From the NCBI RefSeq assembly GCF_018383585.1, contig NZ_JAHAMK010000012.1:31251-95250 (forward strand): a DNA stretch of 64,000 nt, written 5' to 3'. The notes beneath the pieces were generated by a model that did no database searches, was not told the DNA's origin, and saw only the letters and a program-made list of their open reading frames with translations. Source of the stretch: Microvirga sp. 3-52. Its GTDB lineage: Bacteria; Pseudomonadota; Alphaproteobacteria; Rhizobiales; Beijerinckiaceae. The position numbers were made by a program, and so were the translations under genes. This document shows positions 28,054-35,924 of the stretch, piece after piece. The first letter of the stretch is position 1. The number at the start of each line of letters is the position of its first letter.

Positions 28054-28094
28054 ACCCGGATTTTATTGACACGATAATTTGACCCGGATAAAAC
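28054..28094 (+). promoter_or_regulatory. Candidate promoter with ACCCGGAT direct repeats
   Basis: TTGACA at 28066-28071 and TAAAAC at 28089-28094 are spaced 17 bp, a plausible -35/-10 pair for the DUF2239 gene. An 8-bp direct repeat, ACCCGGAT, occurs at 28054-28061 (just before -35) and 28082-28089 (touching -10), where a regulator would block RNA polymerase. The surroundings are much more AT-rich than the genes. Confidence 0.5.
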
Positions 28095-28129
28095 CCTGCC
28101 GAAACCGACGAAGACGGCAGGGGACGATC

Positions 28130-28717
28130 ATGTCTGAAGACCACAAGACCTATACGGCTTTCGCGGGAATCCGCCGGATCGCCTCGGGCGATCTCGCGTC
28201 GGTGGCGGCGGAAACCAAGGCGGCGCTCGATCAAGGCGAGAGCGCGTCCGTCCTGATCCTCGACGATGAGACCTGCCGGGTCGTCGAGGTCGATTTCCGG
28301 GGCACGGTCGAGGACGTGGTGGCACGGCTGAGGGAACCCGCCGACAAGCCGGAACCGCGCGGCCCCGGCCGGCCCAAGCTCGGCGTCGTCGCGCGGGAGG
28401 TGACCCTGCTGCCACGGCATTGGGAATGGCTCAATGCCCAGCCGGGCGGCGCTTCCGTGGCGTTGCGCAGGCTGGTCGAGGAGGCACGGCGCAGCAACGA
28501 GTCCAAGGACCGGGTGCGGCAGGCCCGGGAAACACTCTACCGGTTCATGTCGATGCTGGCCGGCGATGAAGCGGGATTCGAGGAAGCCTCGCGGGCGCTC
28601 TTTGCCGGGGACCGGACGCTGTTCATGGCTTTGATCCGGCTGTGGCCGAAGGATCTTCGCGTGCATGCCGAAAAGCTCGCCGGCGCGGCATTCGCCGACG
28701 ACCCGTCCGGGGCGTAA
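28130..28717 (+). CDS. DUF2239 family protein
   Basis: A 195-residue soluble protein opening with YTAFAGIRRIASGDLASVAAETK, the conserved start of DUF2239. The middle has GRPKLGVVAREVTLLPRHWEWLNAQPGGASVALRRLVEEARR, resembling a ribbon-helix-helix or DNA-interaction segment, and a helical C-terminus. The role of the family is not known. The ATG at 28130 has a CAGGGG ribosome site. Its own promoter region with two direct repeats suggests separate, regulated expression from the PAP2-recX operon. Confidence 0.82.
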   Translation: MSEDHKTYTAFAGIRRIASGDLASVAAETKAALDQGESASVLILDDETCRVVEVDFRGTVEDVVARLREPADKPEPRGPGRPKLGVVAREVTLLPRHWEWLNAQPGGASVALRRLVEEARRSNESKDRVRQARETLYRFMSMLAGDEAGFEEASRALFAGDRTLFMALIRLWPKDLRVHAEKLAGAAFADDPSGA

Positions 28718-28736
28718 GGCGGAACACGCTCTCTTC

Positions 28737-29282
28737 CTACGATGAGCGCACGAACATGATCGTCGGATTGCCCTTGTAGGTCGTGCGCTGCCATTCCCGA
28801 TAGCCGCATTTCTCCGCCACCCGGATCGACGGCCCGTTCTCGGGCGCGATGATGCAGGCCGTGCGGACGGGTCCGAAATGCCCGTCACCCCAGGCAACGA
28901 CGGCGCGCGCAGCCTCCGTCGCATAGCCCTTGCCGTGGCCGTGGGGCGCAATCACCCAGCCGATTTCCGGAACGCCGTCCAGGGATGGTTCGATCACGCG
29001 CCTGAAATCGGCAAAGCCGATCTCACCCATGAAGCGGCCGCTCTCCTTCTCGGTCACCACCCAGTAGCCGAAGCCCAGCAGCGCCCAATGTCCGACATAG
29101 CGCACCAGCCGGGACCAGACCTCCTCCTGCGTGGAGGGCTTGCCGCCGATGAACCGCGTCACCTCCGGATTGGTCCAGAGCGCGAGGCAATCGCCGAAAT
29201 CCCCGACGCGATGGCCGCGCAGGACGAGACGATCGGTTTCGAGAACGGGGACCCTTTCGGACGAGACGCGGGAGCTGGACAT
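28737..29282 (-). CDS. GNAT acetyltransferase (RimJ/RimL-like)
   Basis: A 181-residue protein of the GNAT fold closest to the RimJ/RimL branch. It opens LETDRLVLRGHRVGDF, has the central WVVTEKESGRFMGEIGF strands, and an acetyl-CoA loop PEIGWVIAPHGHGKGYATEAARAVVAWG. The end, AENGPSIRVAEKCGY in variant form (PENGPSIRVAEKCGY), is diagnostic. These enzymes acetylate the N-termini of ribosomal proteins or small amines; the substrate is unknown. Convergent with DUF2239 and 24 bp downstream of the DUF1345 gene, with which it may be co-transcribed. Confidence 0.9.
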   Translation of the reverse strand: MSSSRVSSERVPVLETDRLVLRGHRVGDFGDCLALWTNPEVTRFIGGKPSTQEEVWSRLVRYVGHWALLGFGYWVVTEKESGRFMGEIGFADFRRVIEPSLDGVPEIGWVIAPHGHGKGYATEAARAVVAWGDGHFGPVRTACIIAPENGPSIRVAEKCGYREWQRTTYKGNPTIMFVRSS

Positions 29283-29306
29283 GGAGAAGCCTGGAGGGGA
29301 ATCGAT

Positions 29307-29978
29307 CTAGAGCAATCCTGCGCCGACATTCACCGCCAGCGCAAGAATCGTGGTGTTGAAGAGGAAGGACAGGATCGTGTGGGCGAGCGCCAGACGGCGC
29401 ATGCGTTTGGAGACGATGACCACGTCGGAGGTCTGGGCCGCCGCACCGAGATTGAACGAGAAGTAGAGGAAGTCCCAGTAATCGGGCGTTCCCTCATGCG
29501 GAAAGGCAAGGCCGCGCCGTTCGCCGCGGTCGCCGTAATACTCGTGCGCGTAATGGATGGCATAGATCGTGTGCACGAAGAACCACGAGCAGAGAATGGT
29601 GAGGCCCGCGATGGTCAGGTGGAAGCCCTGCCGATCGGCCTGGCCGTCGTGGATATTGGTCAGCTCCACCGCGATGGCCGCAAGGCTCGCGACGGATGCC
29701 GCAAGCGTCAGCGCGAGAACGACGCCCGCGCTCTCGTCCTCCTGCGCCGCACGCTTCTGCATCTGGGCCGTGGAGGAGCGCAGGGCCATGATCCAGGCGA
29801 GGAGAAGATAGCACGCCACGCCGATGTCCCAGGCCACGAGCATCCGCGAATTCACCGGCCAGGGCGACGGGAGAACGGCAAAGACCAGGAACGTGACGAC
29901 CGCGGAGCCGAGAAGCCGCGGTCGCAGCCGGGCCTGGAGAGGGATCGTCATCGCAAACTCGCAACCCGAAGGAAACAT
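29307..29978 (-). CDS. DUF1345 family membrane protein
   Basis: A 223-residue membrane protein with five predicted helices. The conserved DUF1345 region is FFVHTIYAIHYAHEYYGDRG, then LAFPHEGTPDYWDFLYFSFNLGAAAQTSDVVI. The family has no known function; the fold resembles small channels. The start may be 29978, or the ATG at 29951 (MTIPLQARLRPR); neither ribosome site is strong. It precedes the GNAT gene in the same direction and is divergent from the OsmC gene. Confidence 0.85.
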   Translation of the reverse strand: MFPSGCEFAMTIPLQARLRPRLLGSAVVTFLVFAVLPSPWPVNSRMLVAWDIGVACYLLLAWIMALRSSTAQMQKRAAQEDESAGVVLALTLAASVASLAAIAVELTNIHDGQADRQGFHLTIAGLTILCSWFFVHTIYAIHYAHEYYGDRGERRGLAFPHEGTPDYWDFLYFSFNLGAAAQTSDVVIVSKRMRRLALAHTILSFLFNTTILALAVNVGAGLL

Positions 29979-30045
29979 GGCCTCTGGAGGCTGGGATCTC
30001 CTGTCCTAGATCACCCCGGGCCTATTCGCAAAAGGAGAGATCAGG

Positions 30046-30468
30046 ATGAACCGCAAGGCAAGAGCCGTTTGGCAGGGCACGGGCAAGGAGGGCACCGGCC
30101 AACTCACCTCGGATTCCGGCGTCCTGTCGTCGACGCCCTATTCCTTCAAGACCCGGTTCGAGAACGAGAAGGGCACCAATCCGGAGGAACTGATCGCCGC
30201 GGCCCATGCCGGCTGCTTCACCATGGCCCTTGCGTTCCAGCTCCAGGGCGCAGGCTTCACCCCGACGGAGCTTGCCACGGAGGCGGTCGTCTCTCTCGAG
30301 CAGGAGGGCAGCGGCTTCACGATCAAGAAATCGGCCCTGACGCTCAATGCCAACGTGCCGGGCATCGACCGCGCCAAGTTCGAGGAGCTTGCCCGCGCGG
30401 CGGAGAAGAACTGCCCGGTCTCCAAGGTGCTCAACGCTGAAATCACGATGGATTTCACGCTGGCTTGA
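30046..30468 (+). CDS. osmC: OsmC-family peroxiredoxin
   Basis: A 140-residue protein with both catalytic cysteines of OsmC: Cys57 (AAHAGCFTMAL) and Cys123 (EKNCPVSK). OsmC reduces organic hydroperoxides and H2O2 as a homodimer in the cytoplasm. The start has AAAGGAGAG upstream. It stands alone, divergent from DUF1345 and followed by a doublet-hairpin repeat. No OhrR-like regulator is adjacent, which favours OsmC over the Ohr subgroup. Confidence 0.9.
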   Translation: MNRKARAVWQGTGKEGTGQLTSDSGVLSSTPYSFKTRFENEKGTNPEELIAAAHAGCFTMALAFQLQGAGFTPTELATEAVVSLEQEGSGFTIKKSALTLNANVPGIDRAKFEELARAAEKNCPVSKVLNAEITMDFTLA

Positions 30469-30478
30469 GCCTCCGCCC

Positions 30479-30567
30479 GTCATCACCGGCCTTGTGCCGG
30501 TGATGACGGGCGGAAAGCATAGCGCCTCACCGGACCGGGATGGCCGGGACAAGCCCGGCCATGACGT
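30479..30567 (+). repeat. Doublet-hairpin intergenic repeat, copy 2
   Basis: Contains ATCACCGGC-CTTGT-GCCGGTGAT and TGGCCGGG-ACAAG-CCCGGCCA, with complementary loops. Lies between the osmC stop and the convergent dctP stop. Confidence 0.85.
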
Positions 30568-30584
30568 CTGAGAGCAACAATGCC

Positions 30585-31568
30585 CTACATCGCGGCCTTC
30601 TTGTAGCTGTCGATGATGGCCTGCCCGTCGGGGCCGGCCTTCTTCAGCCAATCCTGCGTCAGCTGCTCGCCGACCTTCTGCAGACCTGCCTTGAGCTCGG
30701 CGCTCGGCGGCTGAATCTTCATGCCCTTCGCGGTCATTTGGTCGACGTACCACTTGGTCTTTTCCTGGGCCGTCTTCCAGCCGCGCTCCTCCGCCGTCCT
30801 GGCGGCTTTCAGCACCGCTTCCTGGGTCGGCTTGTCGAGGGCGTCGAACGCTGCCTTGTTGACGAAGGTCAGGTTCTTCGGGATCCAGGCCTGGGTGTCG
30901 TAGAAGTGGGTGAGCGATTCCCACACCTTCGCGTCGTAGCCGGTGGCGCCCGAGGTCATGAAGGTGTTGACCACCCCGGTGGCGAGCGCCTGCGGCAGGT
31001 CCGCCGCCTGGACGGTGACCGGCTGCGCGCCGACGAGTTCGGCGATCCGGGCGGTGCCGGGATTGTAGGAGCGCCACTTCACCCCTTTGAGATCCTCGAC
31101 GGTGTTGATGTCCTTCTTGGCGAAGATGCCCTGCGGCGGCCACGGCACCGCAAAGAGCAGCATCAGGCCCTGACTCGCGAACTTCTTCTCAATGGCCGGC
31201 TTCTGCACGTCCCAGAGCTTCTTCGACTGGTCGAAGGAGGTGGCGAGGAAGGGCACCACGTCGAGGCCGTAGACCGGATCCTCGTTCTCGTGCAGGGACA
31301 TCAGCACCTCGCCGACCTGGGCTTGGCCCGTCTGCACCGCGCGCTTGATCTCCGGAGCCTTGAAGAGCGAGGCATTGGCATGGACCGTGACCTGCAGCTT
31401 GCCGCCGGTGGCGTCCGCCACATCCTTGGCGAAGGCGTTCAGGTTCTCGGTGTGGAAGTTGTCCGGCGGATAGGCGGCCGGCAGGTTCCACTTGGTCTGC
31501 GCCAGCGCAGGCGCCGCCAGGAGCAACGCCCCTGCGAGGCTCAATCCGAAGCGTGTCATGTGTTTCAT
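30585..31568 (-). CDS. dctP: TRAP transporter periplasmic binding protein
   Basis: A 327-residue solute receptor with a Sec signal peptide (MKHMTRFGLSLAGALLLAAPALA). The DctP fold is recognised by KWNLPAAYPPDNFHTENLNAFAKDV, and the segment KGVKWRSYNPGTARIAELVGAQPVTVQAADLPQAL carries the Arg that usually clamps a carboxylate ligand. It delivers an organic acid to the DctQM membrane complex encoded just upstream. The ligand cannot be named. Third and last gene of the dctQMP operon. Confidence 0.92.
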   Translation of the reverse strand: MKHMTRFGLSLAGALLLAAPALAQTKWNLPAAYPPDNFHTENLNAFAKDVADATGGKLQVTVHANASLFKAPEIKRAVQTGQAQVGEVLMSLHENEDPVYGLDVVPFLATSFDQSKKLWDVQKPAIEKKFASQGLMLLFAVPWPPQGIFAKKDINTVEDLKGVKWRSYNPGTARIAELVGAQPVTVQAADLPQALATGVVNTFMTSGATGYDAKVWESLTHFYDTQAWIPKNLTFVNKAAFDALDKPTQEAVLKAARTAEERGWKTAQEKTKWYVDQMTAKGMKIQPPSAELKAGLQKVGEQLTQDWLKKAGPDGQAIIDSYKKAAM

Positions 31569-31601
31569 CGTTCTTACTCCCTCTGGTTCTTGTGAACGAA
31601 C

Positions 31602-32909
31602 TTAATCCGGAAAGGCCATCTGCGGCAGGACCATGACGATCTGCGGGAACACGGTGATGATCGCGACCGCCGCGACGAGCAGGAAGAAGAACGGCAGCGA
31701 GGCGAGCGCCACCGTGTTCGAATCCTTGCCCGACATGGTCTGCAGCACGAAGAGGTTGAAGCCGACCGGCGGCGAGACCTCGGCCATCTCCACCACCAGG
31801 ATCAGGAAGATGCCGAACCAGATCAGGTCGAAGCCCGCGGTCTTCACCATCGGGATCACCACCGCGGTGGTGAGCACGATCATGGAGATGCCGTCGAGCG
31901 CCGTGCCGAGCAGGATGTACATGACCGTGAGCGCGGCGATGAGCGCATAAGGCGAGAGGTGCAGGCCCTCGACCCAGGAGGCGAGTGCCTGGGGAATGCC
32001 CGTATAGGCCATGGACGTCGACATGAAGGAGGCGCCGGCCAGGATCAGCATGATCATGCAGGTGATGCGCGTCGTGCCCATGACGCTCTTCCAGAACGAG
32101 TCCCACGACAGCGACCCCGACCACCAGGCGATGGCGAGCGAGCCGAGCACGCCCCAGGCGGCGCATTCGGTCGCCGTCGCCCAGCCGAGCAGGAGGGTGA
32201 GAAACACCAGCGTGATCAGGAGCGCCACGGGAATGAGATTGGTCGATTCCCTCAGCTTCTCGCGAAAGCTCATGGCCGGCTCGGGCGGCGGCGACTTCTT
32301 CGGATTGAGCAGCGACCATACGGCGATGTAGCCGGAATAGAGCGCCATCACGAGCAGCCCCGGCAGGAAGCCCGCGAGGAAGATCTGGATGATCGACACG
32401 TTGGCGGCGACCGCATAGACCACCATGGTGATCGAGGGCGGGATGAGGATGCCGAGCGTTCCGGCGCCCGCGAGGGAGCCGAGGCTCACCATGTCGTCGT
32501 AGCCGCGCTTCTTCAGCTCCGGCAAGGCGATCTTGGCCACCGTCGCGCAGGTGGCGGCGGACGAGCCGGACACGGACCCGAAGATGCCGCAGGCGAGCAC
32601 GTTCACGTGCATCAGCCGTCCCGGCAGCCAGTTGAGCCAGGGCGCGAGGCCGCGGAACATCTCCTCCGACAGGCGCGTCCGGAACAGGATCTCGCCCATC
32701 CAGATGAAGAGCGGAAGCGCCGCCAGCGTCCAGGAGGCGGAATTGCCCCAGATCGTGGTGGCGAGCACCGAGCCCGCCGGAATGCCGCCGCCCACGAACT
32801 GCATGCCGACCCAGCCGCAGGCCATGAGCGCGATGGCGATCCACACGCCGCCGGCGAGAAGCACCGCGAGCAGCAGGAGCAGCAGGCCCGAAATCTCGAT
32901 GAGTTCCAT
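31602..32909 (-). CDS. dctM: TRAP transporter large permease (DctM)
   Basis: A 435-residue protein with about 12 helices. Conserved DctM features include FGSVSGSSAATCATVAKIALPELKKRGYD and LGILIPPSITMVVYAVAANVSI in the first half and a second, similar re-entrant region around GTALDGISMIVLTTAVVIPM. It drives Na+-coupled uptake with DctQ. It begins 5 bp after dctQ and is followed at 33 bp by dctP. Confidence 0.93.
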   Translation of the reverse strand: MELIEISGLLLLLLAVLLAGGVWIAIALMACGWVGMQFVGGGIPAGSVLATTIWGNSASWTLAALPLFIWMGEILFRTRLSEEMFRGLAPWLNWLPGRLMHVNVLACGIFGSVSGSSAATCATVAKIALPELKKRGYDDMVSLGSLAGAGTLGILIPPSITMVVYAVAANVSIIQIFLAGFLPGLLVMALYSGYIAVWSLLNPKKSPPPEPAMSFREKLRESTNLIPVALLITLVFLTLLLGWATATECAAWGVLGSLAIAWWSGSLSWDSFWKSVMGTTRITCMIMLILAGASFMSTSMAYTGIPQALASWVEGLHLSPYALIAALTVMYILLGTALDGISMIVLTTAVVIPMVKTAGFDLIWFGIFLILVVEMAEVSPPVGFNLFVLQTMSGKDSNTVALASLPFFFLLVAAVAIITVFPQIVMVLPQMAFPD

Positions 32910-32914
32910 CGGCC

Positions 32915-33460
32915 CTACACTCCGCTCTGGATCGCGCGCTCCACCACCTCTTCGGCCGTGGTGGCGGGCGGCTTCTCGTAGCGCGGATCGCCGCCGCGCA
33001 GCACATGGACGAACTCGTCGACGAAGGCGATGAACAGGATCACGAGGCCGCTTGCATAGCCGATCTGCGGAATCCAGAGCGGAATCGCCAGCACGCCCTG
33101 GGCCATGTCGTTGAAGCGCCAGCTGTCATAGGTGAGCACAACCGCATGCCAGGCGAAAAAGCCCACGAAACATAAGCCGATCACGAGGGAGAACATCTCC
33201 AGGCACCACCGGGTCCGCCCCCGCACCCGGTCCGTGAGCAGGCCGACCCGGATCATCTCGCCGGAGCGGAAGGTGTGGGCGAGGCCCAGGAACGCCATCG
33301 CGGCCATGGACCAGGAGGCGAGATCGTCGCCGGCCGGAATGTTGATGCCGATGCCCCGTCCGAGGGACAGGCCCATCATCAACAGGAAGATCACCAGGAG
33401 GAACAGGCCTGCGAGATAGCCTGCAAGGAGATAGAGGCCGTCGAGAATGGTGCGGATCAT
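32915..33460 (-). CDS. dctQ: TRAP transporter small permease (DctQ)
   Basis: A 181-residue protein with four helices and the DctQ pattern: LASWSMAAMAFLGLAHTFRSGEMIRVGLL near residue 40-70, and LLTDRVRGRTRW. It pairs with DctM in the membrane. The ATG at 33460 is preferred to the frame opening at 33511, because the extra residues are not hydrophobic or conserved. First gene of dctQMP; divergent from the PRC-barrel gene. Confidence 0.9.
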   Translation of the reverse strand: MIRTILDGLYLLAGYLAGLFLLVIFLLMMGLSLGRGIGINIPAGDDLASWSMAAMAFLGLAHTFRSGEMIRVGLLTDRVRGRTRWCLEMFSLVIGLCFVGFFAWHAVVLTYDSWRFNDMAQGVLAIPLWIPQIGYASGLVILFIAFVDEFVHVLRGGDPRYEKPPATTAEEVVERAIQSGV

Positions 33461-33662
33461 GCAGTCCGTTTCGGGCGTTCGGCGAGAGAGCTTGGCCAAG
33501 TCTAGGGGCATTCACGACGGGCGCAAGCGCTTCCTCCACCCTGACTGCACAGCCCTTGGGCATATCGTCATGGCAATGCCCAGCTTCGTGACAGAACCGT
33601 CGCCCTGGCGTCGCCGTTGAGATGTCAGACGTGACGGTGCGTCGCGATTGCAGGAGGAATCC

Positions 33663-34289
33663 ATGATCTCCAAGCACTTGTTCGTAGCTCTGGCCAGCAC
33701 GGCTTTGATCGCCATGCCGGCCATGGCCCAAACCAACCAGCCCGCAGGCTCGATGCCGAGACCGTCGGCAGGAGACCCTGGCTTCGGCGCGAACGAACCA
33801 GCGCGCATGGGCCCCGGCAGCTGGCTGACGCAGGAGCAGCCCGGGCAGTGGCGGGCCTCCAAGCTCGAAGGCCTGGACGTCTACAACCAGGAGAACGAGA
33901 AGATCGGCGATGTCAGCGAGCTGCTCGTGGACAGCAGCGGCAGGATCCAGGCCGTGGTCGTGAGCGTCGGCGGCTTCCTGGGCATCGGCGAGCGCGATGT
34001 GGCCATTCCCATGGACCAGATCAAATTCGTGAACGAGCCGCGCGCCGTGGCGACCAATTCCACCACGGATGGCACGGCCGCCACCACGCCGAATGCCCCG
34101 GCCACTCCGCAAGGATCTGCCACCGCAACGGCTCCCGGGACCAATCCGACTGCGCCGACCGCCACAGGCACGGTCGCTCCAGGTCAACCCGCTGACGCTG
34201 CCCGCTCGGGTCCCGATCATGCGGTGCTGGCAGGGAACATCACCAAGGATCAACTGAAGTCGGCGCCGGAGTTCAAGTTCGCGCGCTAG
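33663..34289 (+). CDS. Secreted PRC-barrel domain protein
   Basis: A 208-residue protein with a Sec signal peptide (MISKHLFVALASTALIAMPAMA). A PRC-barrel domain spans about 60-120: QWRASKLEGLDVYNQENEKIGDVSELLVDSSGRIQAVVVSVGGFLGIGERDVAIP. A Thr/Ala/Pro-rich linker (about 120-185) follows, then a short conserved end, ITKDQLKSAPEFKF. PRC-barrel proteins of this type are common in Hyphomicrobiales and are probably periplasmic; function unknown. CAGGAGGA precedes the ATG. Confidence 0.85.
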   Translation: MISKHLFVALASTALIAMPAMAQTNQPAGSMPRPSAGDPGFGANEPARMGPGSWLTQEQPGQWRASKLEGLDVYNQENEKIGDVSELLVDSSGRIQAVVVSVGGFLGIGERDVAIPMDQIKFVNEPRAVATNSTTDGTAATTPNAPATPQGSATATAPGTNPTAPTATGTVAPGQPADAARSGPDHAVLAGNITKDQLKSAPEFKFAR

Positions 34290-34487
34290 AGCGATTCGCC
34301 TGAAAGGACGGGGGCTCGCGCTGGTCCCTCCCCGATGCGGCCAGTGATCTAGGGCGCGACGTGAGCGTGCCTGATCACCACTGCGGGCACCGCCCCGGCT
34401 CGGGGCCCGACGGATTCTGGGCCGAGAGGGCGGGATGCGACCTCCCGCCCTCTCCTCTTCCCTCGCCACGGCCCCATCTTCATGCTA

Positions 34488-34502
34488 GAACAAAAAGAGA
34501 AC
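34488..34502 (+). promoter_or_regulatory. LexA (SOS) box GAAC-N7-GAAC
   Basis: GAAC at 34488-34491 and GAAC at 34499-34502 are separated by exactly 7 bases. This is the reverse-complement form of GTTC-N7-GTTC, the established LexA operator of alphaproteobacteria. It lies 17 bases before the start codon of a DNA-repair radical-SAM gene, which strongly supports SOS control. Confidence 0.8.
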
Positions 34503-34519
34503 AATTCTGCGGAAGACCC

Positions 34520-35734
34520 ATGGACGAAAAGCTTTCCAAGAAGCTGCGCATCCTGGCGGACGCGGCGAAATACGACGCCTCCTGCTCCTCCTCCGGGGCA
34601 CCTAGGCGCAAGGCGGACGTGGGCGGCCTGGGCTCGACGGAAGGCAGCGGCATCTGCCACGCCTATACGCCGGACGGGCGCTGCGTCTCGCTCTTGAAGA
34701 TCCTGCTCACCAATTACTGCCTGTTCGATTGCGCCTATTGCGTGAACCGGCGCTCGTCCAACGTGAAGCGGGCGAAATTCTCCGTCGACGAGGTGGTGAC
34801 GCTCACGATCGAGTTCTACAAGCGGAACTACATCGAGGGTCTGTTCCTGTCGTCGGGCATCATCCGGTCGCCGGACTACACCATGGAGCAGATGCTGCTG
34901 GTGGCCAAGAAGCTGCGGCGCGACCACGGCTTTCGCGGCTACATCCACCTGAAGACCATCCCGGAGGCGAGCCCCTGGCTCATCGAGGAGGCGGGCCTGT
35001 GGGCCGACCGCCTGTCGATCAACCTGGAACTGCCGACGGAAAAGAGCCTGGAGCGCCTTGCGCCCGAGAAGGACGGCGCTTCCATCGAGACCGCCATGGC
35101 GCAGATGTTCGAGCGCATCGAGGAGGCCCGCGAGGAGCGCCGCCACTTCTCGCCGGCCGGCCAGACCACGCAGATGATCGTCGGCGCGGATGAAACCACG
35201 GACGCCGATGTGCTGCGCACCTCGGCCAAGCTCTACGGCCATTACGACATGAAGCGGGTCTATTACTCCGCCTTCAGCCCAATCCCGGATTCGAGCGCCA
35301 TCCTGCCCCTGAAACCGCCGCCCCTGATGCGCGAGAGCAGGCTTTATCAGGCCGATTGGCTGCTGCGCTATTATGGCTTCGACGTGGACGAGATCGCCTC
35401 CGGCGGAGAGAAGGGCATGCTCGACCTCGACGTCGATCCCAAGCTCGCCTGGGCGCTGAAGAACCGCCACCGCTTCCCCGTCGACGTGAACCGGGCCGAG
35501 CGCGAGATGCTGCTGCGCGTGCCGGGCCTCGGGGCGCGTGCGGTCGACAAGATCGTGGTGGCGCGCAGGCACACGACGCTTCGCCTGGAAGACGTCGCGC
35601 GCCTCACCTCGGGGCTCAAGCGCGCCAGGCCGTTCCTCATCACGGCCGACCATCATCCGAAAGCCAAGCTCGACACGCTCGACCTGCGCGAGCGGCTGAT
35701 CGAGAAACCGGAACAGCTGAGCTTGTTCGGATGA
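34520..35734 (+). CDS. Putative DNA modification/repair radical SAM protein (SplB-like)
   Basis: A 404-residue radical SAM enzyme. The [4Fe-4S] cluster motif is Cys67-x3-Cys71-x2-Cys74 (CLFDCAYC). Extra conserved cysteines are seen near 22, 46 and 55. The C-terminus has a helix-hairpin-helix (LLRVPGLGARAVDKIVVARR) for DNA binding. This family is a relative of spore photoproduct lyase and is almost always paired with a DUF4130 protein or UdgX, as here. The actual lesion is unknown. The ATG at 34520 has GGAAG upstream; the frame from 34361 is not used. A LexA box directly upstream implies SOS induction. Confidence 0.9.
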   Translation: MDEKLSKKLRILADAAKYDASCSSSGAPRRKADVGGLGSTEGSGICHAYTPDGRCVSLLKILLTNYCLFDCAYCVNRRSSNVKRAKFSVDEVVTLTIEFYKRNYIEGLFLSSGIIRSPDYTMEQMLLVAKKLRRDHGFRGYIHLKTIPEASPWLIEEAGLWADRLSINLELPTEKSLERLAPEKDGASIETAMAQMFERIEEAREERRHFSPAGQTTQMIVGADETTDADVLRTSAKLYGHYDMKRVYYSAFSPIPDSSAILPLKPPPLMRESRLYQADWLLRYYGFDVDEIASGGEKGMLDLDVDPKLAWALKNRHRFPVDVNRAEREMLLRVPGLGARAVDKIVVARRHTTLRLEDVARLTSGLKRARPFLITADHHPKAKLDTLDLRERLIEKPEQLSLFG

Positions 35735-35773
35735 GCCGACTTGTGACCTTCCCCTGCCGGATAGACACCCGAT

Positions 35774-35861
35774 GTCATGGCCGGGCTTGTCCCGGCCATC
35801 CCGATCCGGTGGAACGTGGCGCCTCTCGGATCGGGATTACCGGCACAAGGCCGGTGATGAC
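35774..35861 (-). repeat. Doublet-hairpin intergenic repeat, copy 3
   Basis: The unit here is in inverse orientation: ATGGCCGGG-CTTGT-CCCGGCCAT then ACCGGC-ACAAG-GCCGGT. It lies between the radical-SAM gene and the UdgX fusion gene, splitting a pair that is usually close together. Confidence 0.85.
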
Positions 35862-35924
35862 GGCAAGGGGAACATTCCATCCTGCACACGATCCCGGATC
35901 GGCTGACACCGTCCGGAATGACCA

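Noticed and set aside
31580..31600. GTTC/GAAC pattern near the dctM-dctP junction as a second LexA box
   Set aside because: Spacing and orientation do not fit GTTC-N7-GTTC, and the location is inside a transporter operon.
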